Of a stretch of DNA of 64,000 bases, positions 48,832-56,675 are shown one piece after another. The first letter of the stretch is position 1. Each line of letters starts with the position of its first letter. The stretch is from CAIQJJ01 sp049325275. Its GTDB lineage: Bacteria; Chloroflexota; Anaerolineae; Anaerolineales; UBA4823. The notes under the pieces were generated by a model that was not told the DNA's origin, did not search any database, and saw nothing but the letters and a program-made list of their open reading frames with translations. The DNA lies in assembly GCA_049325275.1 (NCBI GenBank), contig JBMOLU010000039.1:5299-69298 (forward strand). The letters are read 5' to 3'. The position numbers and the translations under genes are program-made.

Positions 48832-51800
48832 TTACTTGATCACGATCGGCAGGTAAACCGTGGCGCTGGCGCCCGGCCGGTTGCCGACCCAGATGGTGGC
48901 GACGTAGGTGTCGGATTCGTTGCCGGCTGCGTCTCGGTATTTCACGTAGACGGTTGCCAGGCCGGAGGCCTGGGCCAACGTCCAGGGTTTGCCGGTGGCG
49001 TAGGCCTCCCAGGATGCCCCGGCGAAGGCCGGGTCGTTGCTGATCAACATCTCCGTGACGCCGCTGGCGCTGTCGGCCGGCGGCAGGAAGTCCGGCGCGG
49101 GCGAGTCGACTTCGGGGTCGACCGCGTCGGTTGCCCACAGCTTGAGCGCTACGTTGGGCGAAGGGGTCACCTCGTCGCCGTCGTTGATCATCACGCTGCC
49201 GTGCGGGCCGAACGGGTCGGTCTTGGGGGTGGCGCAGGTGGGTGCAGAGAAGGCCGAGCGATCGCCGTCGTTGTCGATTGCCGCCACCATGTAGCAGTAT
49301 TCTACGCCGTTGGTCAGCATCGTGTCGGTAAAGACGCCGCCCGTCAGCGTGGGGGTGAGCAGCTGGGTTTGGTAACTGTACAACGCATCCAGGTCGTCGC
49401 TCTCGTCGCGGAAGATGCCCACGAAGGTATAGTTGGGTTCGAACGTGAACCTGACGAACGCCTCGCCGTCGCCCGGGTAGGCGTATGCTTCGGGAATGGC
49501 GATGGCGGGCGTCTCGGCCGGTTCGAACGGGTCGGCGTCGCTGCTGTCCGATTCGCCGTCGTCATCGGTGTCGGGGTCGAAGGGATCGGTGCCGTCTTGC
49601 CATTCTTCGTAGTTCGTCGAACCGTCGTTGTCCGGGTCCTGGCCGGCGTCATCGACGGTCGGGTCGGTGCCCCAGTAGTCTTCCCAGGAGTCCGGCAGGC
49701 CGTCGCCGTCCGAGTCGATATCGGGGATTTCGTCGCCGTTCCCGTCGACGCGGGCCATGTGGAACGAGAGAATCTGCTGGCGGGAGAAGCTGGCATCGAT
49801 CGATGGGCTGTAGCCATTGGCACTGACCGTGACGTTGTACGAACCCTGCTGCCCGGTCTGGTAGAACCGGCCGCCGTAGAGGCCGTCGTCTGCGGCGCCG
49901 TCGTTGTGGTTGCCGTCGTCTCGCAGCGGCACGTAGACGAAGCCGCCCAGCGGCCGCTCGACTGCTGCTACGACGGTTGCGTCGACGATCGGTGCGTTAT
50001 CGGTCAGGCTGGCGACGATGTCGATGGGATGCCCGGGCACGCGTTCTTCGATCGGTGTCGTCAGGTTTGCGTTCATGGTGACGTCGGTTTCGAGCGATGC
50101 CTGTACCAGGTAAGGCGGGATGGCGCTCGGCGCCTGGGGTGCGTTGGGCTGATCGGCTTGCCCGAGGATGAATTCGTTCACGACCAGCGTCCACGTACCG
50201 CCGGTGGGGTTGGTGATGCGCCAGACGATGTGGCGCGTATCGTACTCGAAGACGGCGATCGCGTTGTCGGACGGATCCAGCAGTTGGGTCGAGCCCATCA
50301 GCCCGCTCCAACTGAGCGAAAGCACCAGTTCGGCAGCGCCCGGTTCGACAATGATGGGCAGCCTTTCCTGCCGGACGTCGCCGCTCTTCGGGCCAACGTG
50401 GACGTAAAACTGCTGCCGGCCCAGTACCTCGGTGGCGATCGTGCGGTAGCGATAGTCCATGCTCAGGCCCATGTCGGCGATGTCTTGTACGCTGTTGGCG
50501 GTCACGATCGCCGCCGGCGCCGAGACGTACTGATAAGTGCCGCCCGTGCGCGACGCAGCGGCCTGCATACGCGGCCGGTCGGCATCCGGGCCGACGGCCA
50601 GCGTGTGAATCACCGGTTTCTTGCCGCTGGCGTCGACGATATCCTGCACGGCCTGGTCGAAGGTGCGCGTGCCGGGATCGGTTTCTTCGCCATCGCTGAG
50701 CAGTACCATGGCCCAGTCGTGTGTGGGGTCGCCGCGGGCGACGAGTTCGTTATAGGCGGCGATGATCGAATCGCCGATGCGCGTGCCGCCGGTGGCGGTG
50801 AGGCCGTTGATGATGTCGAAGATCGTCTTGCGCGAGCCGCCGCCGGGTGCATCGGTCCAGTTCGTCAACTGCATGTTGGTGACTACGCTGCTGTTGAAGG
50901 TCACGGCGCCGATCTTGTCGCCGGTGCGCCAGCTGTCGACGAAGAGCTTGGCGGCGTTGGCGGCACTGGCCATTTTGTTGTTGCTGCCCATGCTGCCGGA
51001 GCGGTCGATCACCAGCATATTGTCGGCGTTGTTGCGGGGGGTATAGTCGACGGCGTCGCCTTCCGTATCGGTGAGCACGCCAGTATAACCTACGGTCAAG
51101 TCGTACGTGTTCGGGCTGCCGTCGGGGTCGGGATTTGCCTGGCCGGGGGCGCGCAGGATGAACCACTGCTGGCCCATGATGGCTGCCGAGGTCAGGACGT
51201 TCGCCGCAGGCACGTCCACCGTACCCACGCGGAAGGTAAAGCTGCCCAGGTTGATGCCGGCCATCGGTACGCCGCTGCCATCGACCACCTCCACCTGTAC
51301 CAGGAACTTGTCCGGCGCCGTGGTGTTGCCCACGCGGGCCTTCGTACCCGTTGTCGGGCTTAGGATGCGCAGCGAAGGCTGCGTGCCGTTGATGGCGATG
51401 CGGTAATTGCCCTGGTTTTCCAGGCCGGCCACGATGACGGCAACCTGATCGTAGTTGTCGTTGAGCAGGGGCAGAACCAGGTGGCGCGACTCGCTGTTGT
51501 ATTCGTAGACGATGTCGCTACCGCGAACCCCCAGCACGGTGTAATACACCGGATGCGTGGAATCCTGCGTTACCTTGATGTCGATGAAGGGCACGTCGGA
51601 CGCCGGGGTGAACTGGTAGTATTTCGCCCCCCAGTTCATCACGGTCTCGTCGGTATCCAGGTAAGAACTCCCCAGGCTGAGCGCCTGGTTTACCGTCAGG
51701 GCGACGTTGTTGTAGTTGCCGCCGGTTTCGGCCATGTCGGCATAGCGATACTTGTCTTGCCCGTTGTAGTTTTTGGCGTAACTGGCCACGGCGAAATCCT

Positions 51801-52965
51801 TCCAGATGTCGCGAAAGCGTTCGCTGCGGCCGAGCGAGGCCAGCACACTGTTGATGACGCCGATGCCACTTTGGCCGGGGTTATCGGCCGATTCTTCCCA
51901 GAAACGGCGGATGAAGTCCAGGCCGATTTCGGTTTGATCGGTGGCATACTGCGTGCCGTACTTTTCGGTCAGGTACGTCCAGAAGAGGGCGGCCTGGTAA
52001 CTGGTGTCACCGATCGGCCGGTTGGGATTGCCCAGGTAGCCGTTCACTTCGGGCACGTAACCGGCGTAGCCGGTGGCGATATCGTCGAAGCAGAGCGCCG
52101 TAGGACGGTCGCCGCCGATGCAGATTTTGTCCTGAATCGAGCGCGCCTGCCCTTCGATGATCCAGCGGTCGTTGGGATCGTTCAGGCCGTAATATTTGAA
52201 CTGGAGAAAGTGGAAGGTTTCGTGCAGGGCGACCAGGTAGGCGATCGGGTCGCCGGCGCGGGTGGTCAGGTTGAACGGCATCTCCATCAGGAAGGGGGAA
52301 AGGCCGAGGGACGAACCGCCGGCGCAGCCGCCGCCATCGCACCATACCACGTTGACGGGAATTTTGTCCAGGCCACCATTGGGATCGTCGGCGCGCCGGG
52401 CAAAGCCCAGGCGGGCGTAGGCATCGGCCGAGCCTTGCAGGGCGTCGTATTGCAGGTCGACGTAGCTGTTGCCGCTGTCGCTGCCGCTGACGTCGGCCAG
52501 GCAGACGTTCTGGCCGCTGATCAGCGGGCAGTCATCGCTGCCGCCGCGCAGGCCGTAGAAAATGCGGAAGCCCTGCGGGTCGTAGATGCGGCGGTTGTTG
52601 CACACGTCGCTGTAGGGTGAAAAGTCCGTTCCTTCGAAGGAGCGCACGCGGTAGCGATGGCCCTGGTTGCTGACGTCCAGGCCGGTATCGTGATAGCCTC
52701 CGTAATTGCCGTTGCCATCCGGGTTGACGGTTGCAATTTCGGCCCAAGGGCCTCCGTTGTCGGAACGTTCGATTTTGTAGCCGGTTTCGTCGATGGCGTT
52801 GTCGTTCCATGAAACGATCACGGTTGTCCGTTCCCAGCCCTGGCAGGCAATATCCTCCGGCTTGGGGAGGGTGGCCTGGCTGGTGCCTGCGGCGTCGCCG
52901 GTTGCCAGGAGAAGCACGGCCAGCAGTGCGGCCAGGGTGGCATAAATGACAGATTTTCTGTGCAT
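48832..52965 (-). CDS. Secreted multidomain protein: FnIII, HExxH metallopeptidase, VWA, Ca-binding repeats
   Basis: The 1377-residue protein starts with a Sec signal (residues about 1-28). A fibronectin-III-like domain follows, then a putative metallopeptidase with HETFHFLQ (His248, Glu249, His252) and WIIEGQA as third-ligand region. Next are a VWA domain with the MIDAS motif DRSGSMGSN (near residue 660), beta domains, thrombospondin-3-like acidic repeats (DIDSDGDGLPDSWEDYWGTDPT, DPDNDGSTNYEEW, DPDTDDDGESDSSDADPF) and further Fn-like domains. The tail ATVYLPIVIK resembles a recurrent Chloroflexota C-terminal motif. Probably a surface-exposed, calcium-dependent protein. Confidence 0.88.
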   Translation of the reverse strand: MHRKSVIYATLAALLAVLLLATGDAAGTSQATLPKPEDIACQGWERTTVIVSWNDNAIDETGYKIERSDNGGPWAEIATVNPDGNGNYGGYHDTGLDVSNQGHRYRVRSFEGTDFSPYSDVCNNRRIYDPQGFRIFYGLRGGSDDCPLISGQNVCLADVSGSDSGNSYVDLQYDALQGSADAYARLGFARRADDPNGGLDKIPVNVVWCDGGGCAGGSSLGLSPFLMEMPFNLTTRAGDPIAYLVALHETFHFLQFKYYGLNDPNDRWIIEGQARSIQDKICIGGDRPTALCFDDIATGYAGYVPEVNGYLGNPNRPIGDTSYQAALFWTYLTEKYGTQYATDQTEIGLDFIRRFWEESADNPGQSGIGVINSVLASLGRSERFRDIWKDFAVASYAKNYNGQDKYRYADMAETGGNYNNVALTVNQALSLGSSYLDTDETVMNWGAKYYQFTPASDVPFIDIKVTQDSTHPVYYTVLGVRGSDIVYEYNSESRHLVLPLLNDNYDQVAVIVAGLENQGNYRIAINGTQPSLRILSPTTGTKARVGNTTAPDKFLVQVEVVDGSGVPMAGINLGSFTFRVGTVDVPAANVLTSAAIMGQQWFILRAPGQANPDPDGSPNTYDLTVGYTGVLTDTEGDAVDYTPRNNADNMLVIDRSGSMGSNNKMASAANAAKLFVDSWRTGDKIGAVTFNSSVVTNMQLTNWTDAPGGGSRKTIFDIINGLTATGGTRIGDSIIAAYNELVARGDPTHDWAMVLLSDGEETDPGTRTFDQAVQDIVDASGKKPVIHTLAVGPDADRPRMQAAASRTGGTYQYVSAPAAIVTANSVQDIADMGLSMDYRYRTIATEVLGRQQFYVHVGPKSGDVRQERLPIIVEPGAAELVLSLSWSGLMGSTQLLDPSDNAIAVFEYDTRHIVWRITNPTGGTWTLVVNEFILGQADQPNAPQAPSAIPPYLVQASLETDVTMNANLTTPIEERVPGHPIDIVASLTDNAPIVDATVVAAVERPLGGFVYVPLRDDGNHNDGAADDGLYGGRFYQTGQQGSYNVTVSANGYSPSIDASFSRQQILSFHMARVDGNGDEIPDIDSDGDGLPDSWEDYWGTDPTVDDAGQDPDNDGSTNYEEWQDGTDPFDPDTDDDGESDSSDADPFEPAETPAIAIPEAYAYPGDGEAFVRFTFEPNYTFVGIFRDESDDLDALYSYQTQLLTPTLTGGVFTDTMLTNGVEYCYMVAAIDNDGDRSAFSAPTCATPKTDPFGPHGSVMINDGDEVTPSPNVALKLWATDAVDPEVDSPAPDFLPPADSASGVTEMLISNDPAFAGASWEAYATGKPWTLAQASGLATVYVKYRDAAGNESDTYVATIWVGNRPGASATVYLPIVIK

Positions 52966-53188
52966 ATTTTTATCCTTTTGTGAGAGAGTGTTTATTATTG
53001 ATTATTTCTACCTTTATTATCATATATTGATCCGCCCCCCATGTCAATAGAAATTGAATTTCTAAGCTTTGTTGTGCAAGAAAAAAATCTTGCGGGTGCT
53101 TTTTGCCCCTCTTCTCTTGCAGGCCTGCCTGTCCGCAGGCCCGCAGGGATGGCACGCTCAGGCAGGAACGGAAGCGTACGAGCGATCC
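52966..53188. other. Upstream region of the 1377-residue gene
   Basis: The AT-rich left half carries the minus-strand promoter. The right half has a GC hairpin (GGCCTGC CTGTCC GCAGGCC, 53122-53141) and GCAAGA-AAAAAA-TCTTGC near 53086, either of which may end chrA transcription; neither is a clean intrinsic terminator. Confidence 0.45.
53019..53047 (-). promoter_or_regulatory. Near-consensus sigma-70 promoter of the 1377-residue gene
   Basis: On the minus strand TTGACA (53042-53047), exactly 17 bases, TATGAT (53019-53024). The start codon is at 52965 with AAAGGAT upstream (52972-52978), giving a leader of roughly 45-50 bases. This is the strongest promoter I found in the window. Confidence 0.85.
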
Positions 53189-54352
53189 TTACCGGGTTGT
53201 TCCTGCCAATATCCCGATGAGAATACCCGCAATGATCAGCCAGGTGGAATTGACTTTGAAACGTAACAGGAGTAGCAGGGAAACGAAGGCAATCGCCACG
53301 GTTAGCGGGTCAACCAGCGATGCCCGTCCAATCAAGACAGTGACCGCTGCCATCAACCCCAAAGAGGCTGCATTGACTCCGTCTAGCAGCGCTCCCAGCC
53401 AGGGCGAAGCGCGCAGGCGGGGGATGAATGGGTTTGAGATGGCTACGAAGGCAAACGATGGCAGGAAGATTCCGAACGAGGCCAGGATTGCGCCGGGTAT
53501 GCCTGCAAGCTGGTAGCCGATGAAGGTCGCCGTGGTGAACAACGGGCCGGGTGTAACCTGCCCGATGGCGATGGCATCCAGGAGCTGTGCATCGGTCAGC
53601 CAGCCATAGCGCACGACCAGATCGGCGCGCAGAAATGCCAGCAGCACGTAGCCGCTGCCGTACAGCACGGAGCCGATCTTGAGAAAGGTCCAGAAGAGCA
53701 GTGGAAGGTTGAAAGGCGTGGCTGCCGCCATCAGGGCTTTGTTTGCAGCGAGTAGCGTGCCCAGGCTGCCGGGTAGCAGCAGGAAGGTGCCGGTGAGGCG
53801 CTGGCGCAGCCGCCGGGCATGGGTAACGGCCATTACGGCCAGTCCACCGGCAAAGAGCAGGGCAATCTCGTTGACGCCCAGGAAATACAGCCCAAACGCA
53901 GCCGCTGCGGCCAGCCCCGTGGGAACACTGCGTAAGGCCTTGCTTCCCAGATGCCACAGCGCCTGGAGGATGATGGCGATGACCACCGGCTTGACGCCGT
54001 ACAACAGCCATCCGGCTTGCGGCAGCGCGCCGAATCTTGCATAGGCCCAGGCCAGCACGAGCACGATCAGGGCTGCCGGGATGATGAAACCCAGGCCGCC
54101 GGCGATCAGGCCGGGCCAGCCGGCACGTACGAAGCCCAGGTGGATGGCCATTTCGGTCGAGTTTGGCCCGGGGATCAGGTTGGTAGCCCCCAACAAGTCG
54201 AGAAATTCCTGATCGGTCAGCCATTTGCGGCGTTTGACCACCTCGTCGTGCATGATGGCCACGTGGGCGGCCGGGCCACCGAAAGCGGTAAGGCCGAGTT
54301 TGAAAAATAGTTTTGTAACTTCCAGTAAGCGGGCAGAATGTGAATCTTTCAT
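53189..54352 (-). CDS. chrA: Chromate transporter (CHR family, two-domain)
   Basis: The 387-residue protein has two homologous halves. The first has the CHR signature LFFKLGLTAFGGPAAHVAIMHDEVV and LLGATNLIPGPNSTEMAIHLGF; the second FLKIGSVLYGSGYVLLAFLRADLVVRYGWLTDAQLLDAIAIGQVTPGPLFTTATFIGY. About ten helices are visible. CHR proteins export chromate or act on sulfate-like anions; resistance is not certain without tests. Confidence 0.92.
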   Translation of the reverse strand: MKDSHSARLLEVTKLFFKLGLTAFGGPAAHVAIMHDEVVKRRKWLTDQEFLDLLGATNLIPGPNSTEMAIHLGFVRAGWPGLIAGGLGFIIPAALIVLVLAWAYARFGALPQAGWLLYGVKPVVIAIILQALWHLGSKALRSVPTGLAAAAAFGLYFLGVNEIALLFAGGLAVMAVTHARRLRQRLTGTFLLLPGSLGTLLAANKALMAAATPFNLPLLFWTFLKIGSVLYGSGYVLLAFLRADLVVRYGWLTDAQLLDAIAIGQVTPGPLFTTATFIGYQLAGIPGAILASFGIFLPSFAFVAISNPFIPRLRASPWLGALLDGVNAASLGLMAAVTVLIGRASLVDPLTVAIAFVSLLLLLRFKVNSTWLIIAGILIGILAGTTR

Positions 54353-55110
54353 CAGCCTTTCTAAGAACCTCCGGTCCCTTTGGCGTATGTTTTAGACGAG
54401 ACTTGCGCGACGGGCGACTTGTTGAAGAAAACGTTCTCGTTCGCTCTGGATACCCCAAGTCATGGCAAGCCGCGGTCTTGGCCAGGATGCCCGGATCGCG
54501 CCAGGCGGGAATGGACATCCTGCGCAAGCTTTTTAGCCTCGCCCGGCTTTCATGATGGGGCGGCCCTGGCCTCGAATATGCGGTGCTGCACCCTGAACGG
54601 GTGCGATCGATGGCCCGTTGCGACCGCATGGGTTGGGTGATACGGTCGATACGGAACCGATCGCCGTTCCCGGGCACGTTCCGGTTTCTTAACCGCCAGT
54701 ATATCAAGGAATACGATAAGGCGATGCGGGGTTGATGGAGAGATTTACATGGGCGGTCGCAACCAATCGACACACCAGACCTGCCGTTCTGGAGAAGAAG
54801 CGGCAAAACCGCTGTATAATTGTCCTGTAAGCCGAAAAAGGTTGGGAGTATCGCAACAAGGCAGCATGGACGGTGCCAACCCATCGCTATCCTCTAAACA
54901 CGGAAGTTCCCCGCCGACTCGAAATCTGCTGGTCGGGTCCCGAATTCAATCCATACGATCTGACCGCAACGCTGGACGGCAAGCTGCTGGATGCCGTAGC
55001 GAGCGCCAGGAATTCAGCGCAGTTTCGGCTTTTTTGCTGCCGTGCTTGGGCTGAAAGGGCACCGCTTTTGGTACCTGACATACGTTTTCATCAATTCAGT
55101 GGAGGAAATC
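54353..55110. other. Decayed intergenic region with coding-like fragments
   Basis: In 758 bases there is no intact recognisable gene. Around 54680-54734 a frame ends FRFLNRQYIKEYDKAMRG before a stop, and 54900-54990 reads PRRLEICWSGPEFNPYDLTATLDGKLL; both look like protein remnants but match nothing I recognise. A TATAAT (54815-54820) may serve the next gene. Confidence 0.4.
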
Positions 55111-55452
55111 ATGACCAATCATCCTACCTACGCCTGCGAAAACTTCGGCGTTGCCGTACACTGCCTGGCGACCGGCCCGGGCGAGATCAAAACGAGGCTG
55201 CTTTCCGCCTTTCTATCCATCTCGTGCCTGACATCCCGCGACATTCCCGAAGAGATGCAACCCCAGTTCAATCGTCTGCGCAGCTTGCTCACGGATGTAG
55301 GCCCGCAAAACGATATCGGCAAGGTGAGCGGAAGGCTGCGTTATATGCGTAAAGACAAGGCCACCCAGATCGCCGAGTTGTTCCTCAGCATCCATATGCA
55401 GTTGACGCAGATGTGCCTTGCAGACTCATACGGTTTGACGCAGCAGGCATAA
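55111..55452 (+). CDS. Hypothetical 113-residue protein
   Basis: ATG 55111 has GGAGGAAA just upstream. The product MTNHPTYACENFGVAVHCLATGPGEIKTRLLSAFLSISCLTSRDIPEEMQP... is helical with charged and hydrophobic alternation (GRLRYMRKDKATQIAELFLSIHMQLTQM). I do not recognise a family. A good ribosome-binding site and a sensible amphipathic composition support it. Confidence 0.6.
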   Translation: MTNHPTYACENFGVAVHCLATGPGEIKTRLLSAFLSISCLTSRDIPEEMQPQFNRLRSLLTDVGPQNDIGKVSGRLRYMRKDKATQIAELFLSIHMQLTQMCLADSYGLTQQA

Positions 55453-55522
55453 GACGGGCAAGTGCCAGAACTCGGCTTTGCTGTGATGTCAGGCAGCAAC
55501 TTTGATTTCATGGAGAATCGCA

Positions 55523-56353
55523 ATGTTCTTACTCATTATCTTTTTGGCAAGCGGCGCTTACGGTGCCTACCAAAGCGAAGTTGGGCTTCGCAGGAGGAAG
55601 TCGCGTCACAACTACGCCGATAGCCTCTTTGAATGGGCCGATCACCTCTCCGGCGGCTTTCGCAATGAAGGCCTGATATGGCTAGCGACCTTGACTCACT
55701 TTATTGCCCTGACTGTTATCGCTCTCACAACTTTGGCGGTTACGCTACGCCAGACCACAGCGCCTGGCTTGTTCTTCTCTTCTGATTTCACGGGGGGGGA
55801 CCTTCGCGCAGGAGTCGCCTCCATAAGTGCCTGCCTTGTTGCGTACTTATGGGGCACCGCTTTGTCTGCCAATCCGCTCTACAAACCCTTTCACCAACCG
55901 GCGCATTTGGCTCTTTCCGCAGAAGGAATTCTCTATGCGGGTCGCCTTTTCCCGTGGAATGTTTTTACCCACTTTACCGTAAGCGCACCCGGTGGGGTTG
56001 TTCGCCTTTGGTCGGCTTCTGCTCCGCGACTGGTTCTCTTCCCACTACGACCGATCACCGCAGCAGATCACCGCGCACTTACGGAAATCCTCGCGCGCTA
56101 CCTTCCTACTGCTGTCCCCAGCCCCCAGCAGTATTCCTGGCCCGTCTGGTTCCTTCCAACGATGGTGTTTGGAACCGCCACCGCTGCTGTCACCGCCTCT
56201 TGGCTGTTACTCCTCCATGGCGGCAGCGTGGGCATTCTTGTCACGACCATTCTCGTCTTTCTATTTGCCAACTTTGGAGGCCAAATGATCATCCACGTTG
56301 GGTTTGGGGGGATGGGCCGTGCGGCGAAGCTTCAGGATGACACCGCTGCCTGA
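55523..56353 (+). CDS. Hypothetical membrane protein
   Basis: ATG 55523 is chosen because GGAGA precedes it; 276 residues. Hydrophobic helices lie at the N-terminus (MFLLIIFLASGAYGAY) and at about 55-75 (LIWLATLTHFIALTVIALTTLAV), 95-115, 205-225 and 230-260. A soluble segment with SAEGILYAGRLFPWNVFTHFTV lies between, reminiscent of PH-like membrane proteins. Family not assigned. Confidence 0.6.
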   Translation: MFLLIIFLASGAYGAYQSEVGLRRRKSRHNYADSLFEWADHLSGGFRNEGLIWLATLTHFIALTVIALTTLAVTLRQTTAPGLFFSSDFTGGDLRAGVASISACLVAYLWGTALSANPLYKPFHQPAHLALSAEGILYAGRLFPWNVFTHFTVSAPGGVVRLWSASAPRLVLFPLRPITAADHRALTEILARYLPTAVPSPQQYSWPVWFLPTMVFGTATAAVTASWLLLLHGGSVGILVTTILVFLFANFGGQMIIHVGFGGMGRAAKLQDDTAA

Positions 56354-56675
56354 CCCGCGATCCAATTGCTGCCCCGCTCTTACGAAACTACAATCCTCCC
56401 CCACTTTCCTGGGTACCTACCCGCCGCGCGCCTTGCGATTCCGCTTGTTACCTTCAATCACCGTTTTGACGTTCCAGCCGTTTTGTGCGCTGCTTGTACA
56501 AAAGCTGCGTGAGAAACAGGTGTAAGCCAACTGGCCCTTACAAATCTGGAATGCTCGGTGCGGGATTTGAAAGATTGGTGAAATGTCTGAATGCTATAAT
56601 CTTTTTATGGGCTATTCAAGCGCTTTTTTGAAAAACGCGGGCAGCGTACGGCACGATAAAAATTGAGAAAATTTC
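56354..56675. other. Upstream region of the hybrid histidine kinase
   Basis: This 322-base gap contains an extended -10 (ATGCTATAAT, TATAAT at 56595-56600), about 75 bases before the kinase start. A -35 at normal distance is only weak (TTGGTG at 56575-56580, spacing 14). No gene or repeat was seen otherwise. Confidence 0.5.
56595..56600 (+). promoter_or_regulatory. Extended -10 promoter element of the hybrid kinase gene
   Basis: TATAAT preceded by TG at the extended position (TGCTATAAT), the same nine bases as at the WD40 promoter. A -35 box is poor, consistent with an extended -10 promoter. Confidence 0.55.

Noticed and set aside
48805..51363. 852-codon plus-strand frame opposite the 1377-residue gene
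   Set aside because: It is a long antisense shadow of a GC-rich gene; the composition is Val/Gly/Arg/Asp-rich without any motif, while the minus strand has clear domains, promoter and terminator.
53118..53145. GC-rich hairpin after chrA as intrinsic terminator
   Set aside because: On the transcribed minus strand the stem is followed by CAAGAGAAGAGG rather than a T-run.
53310..54884. 524-codon minus-strand frame
   Set aside because: It overlaps chrA in another frame; the chrA frame carries the CHR motifs. The upstream part alone showed no recognisable domain.
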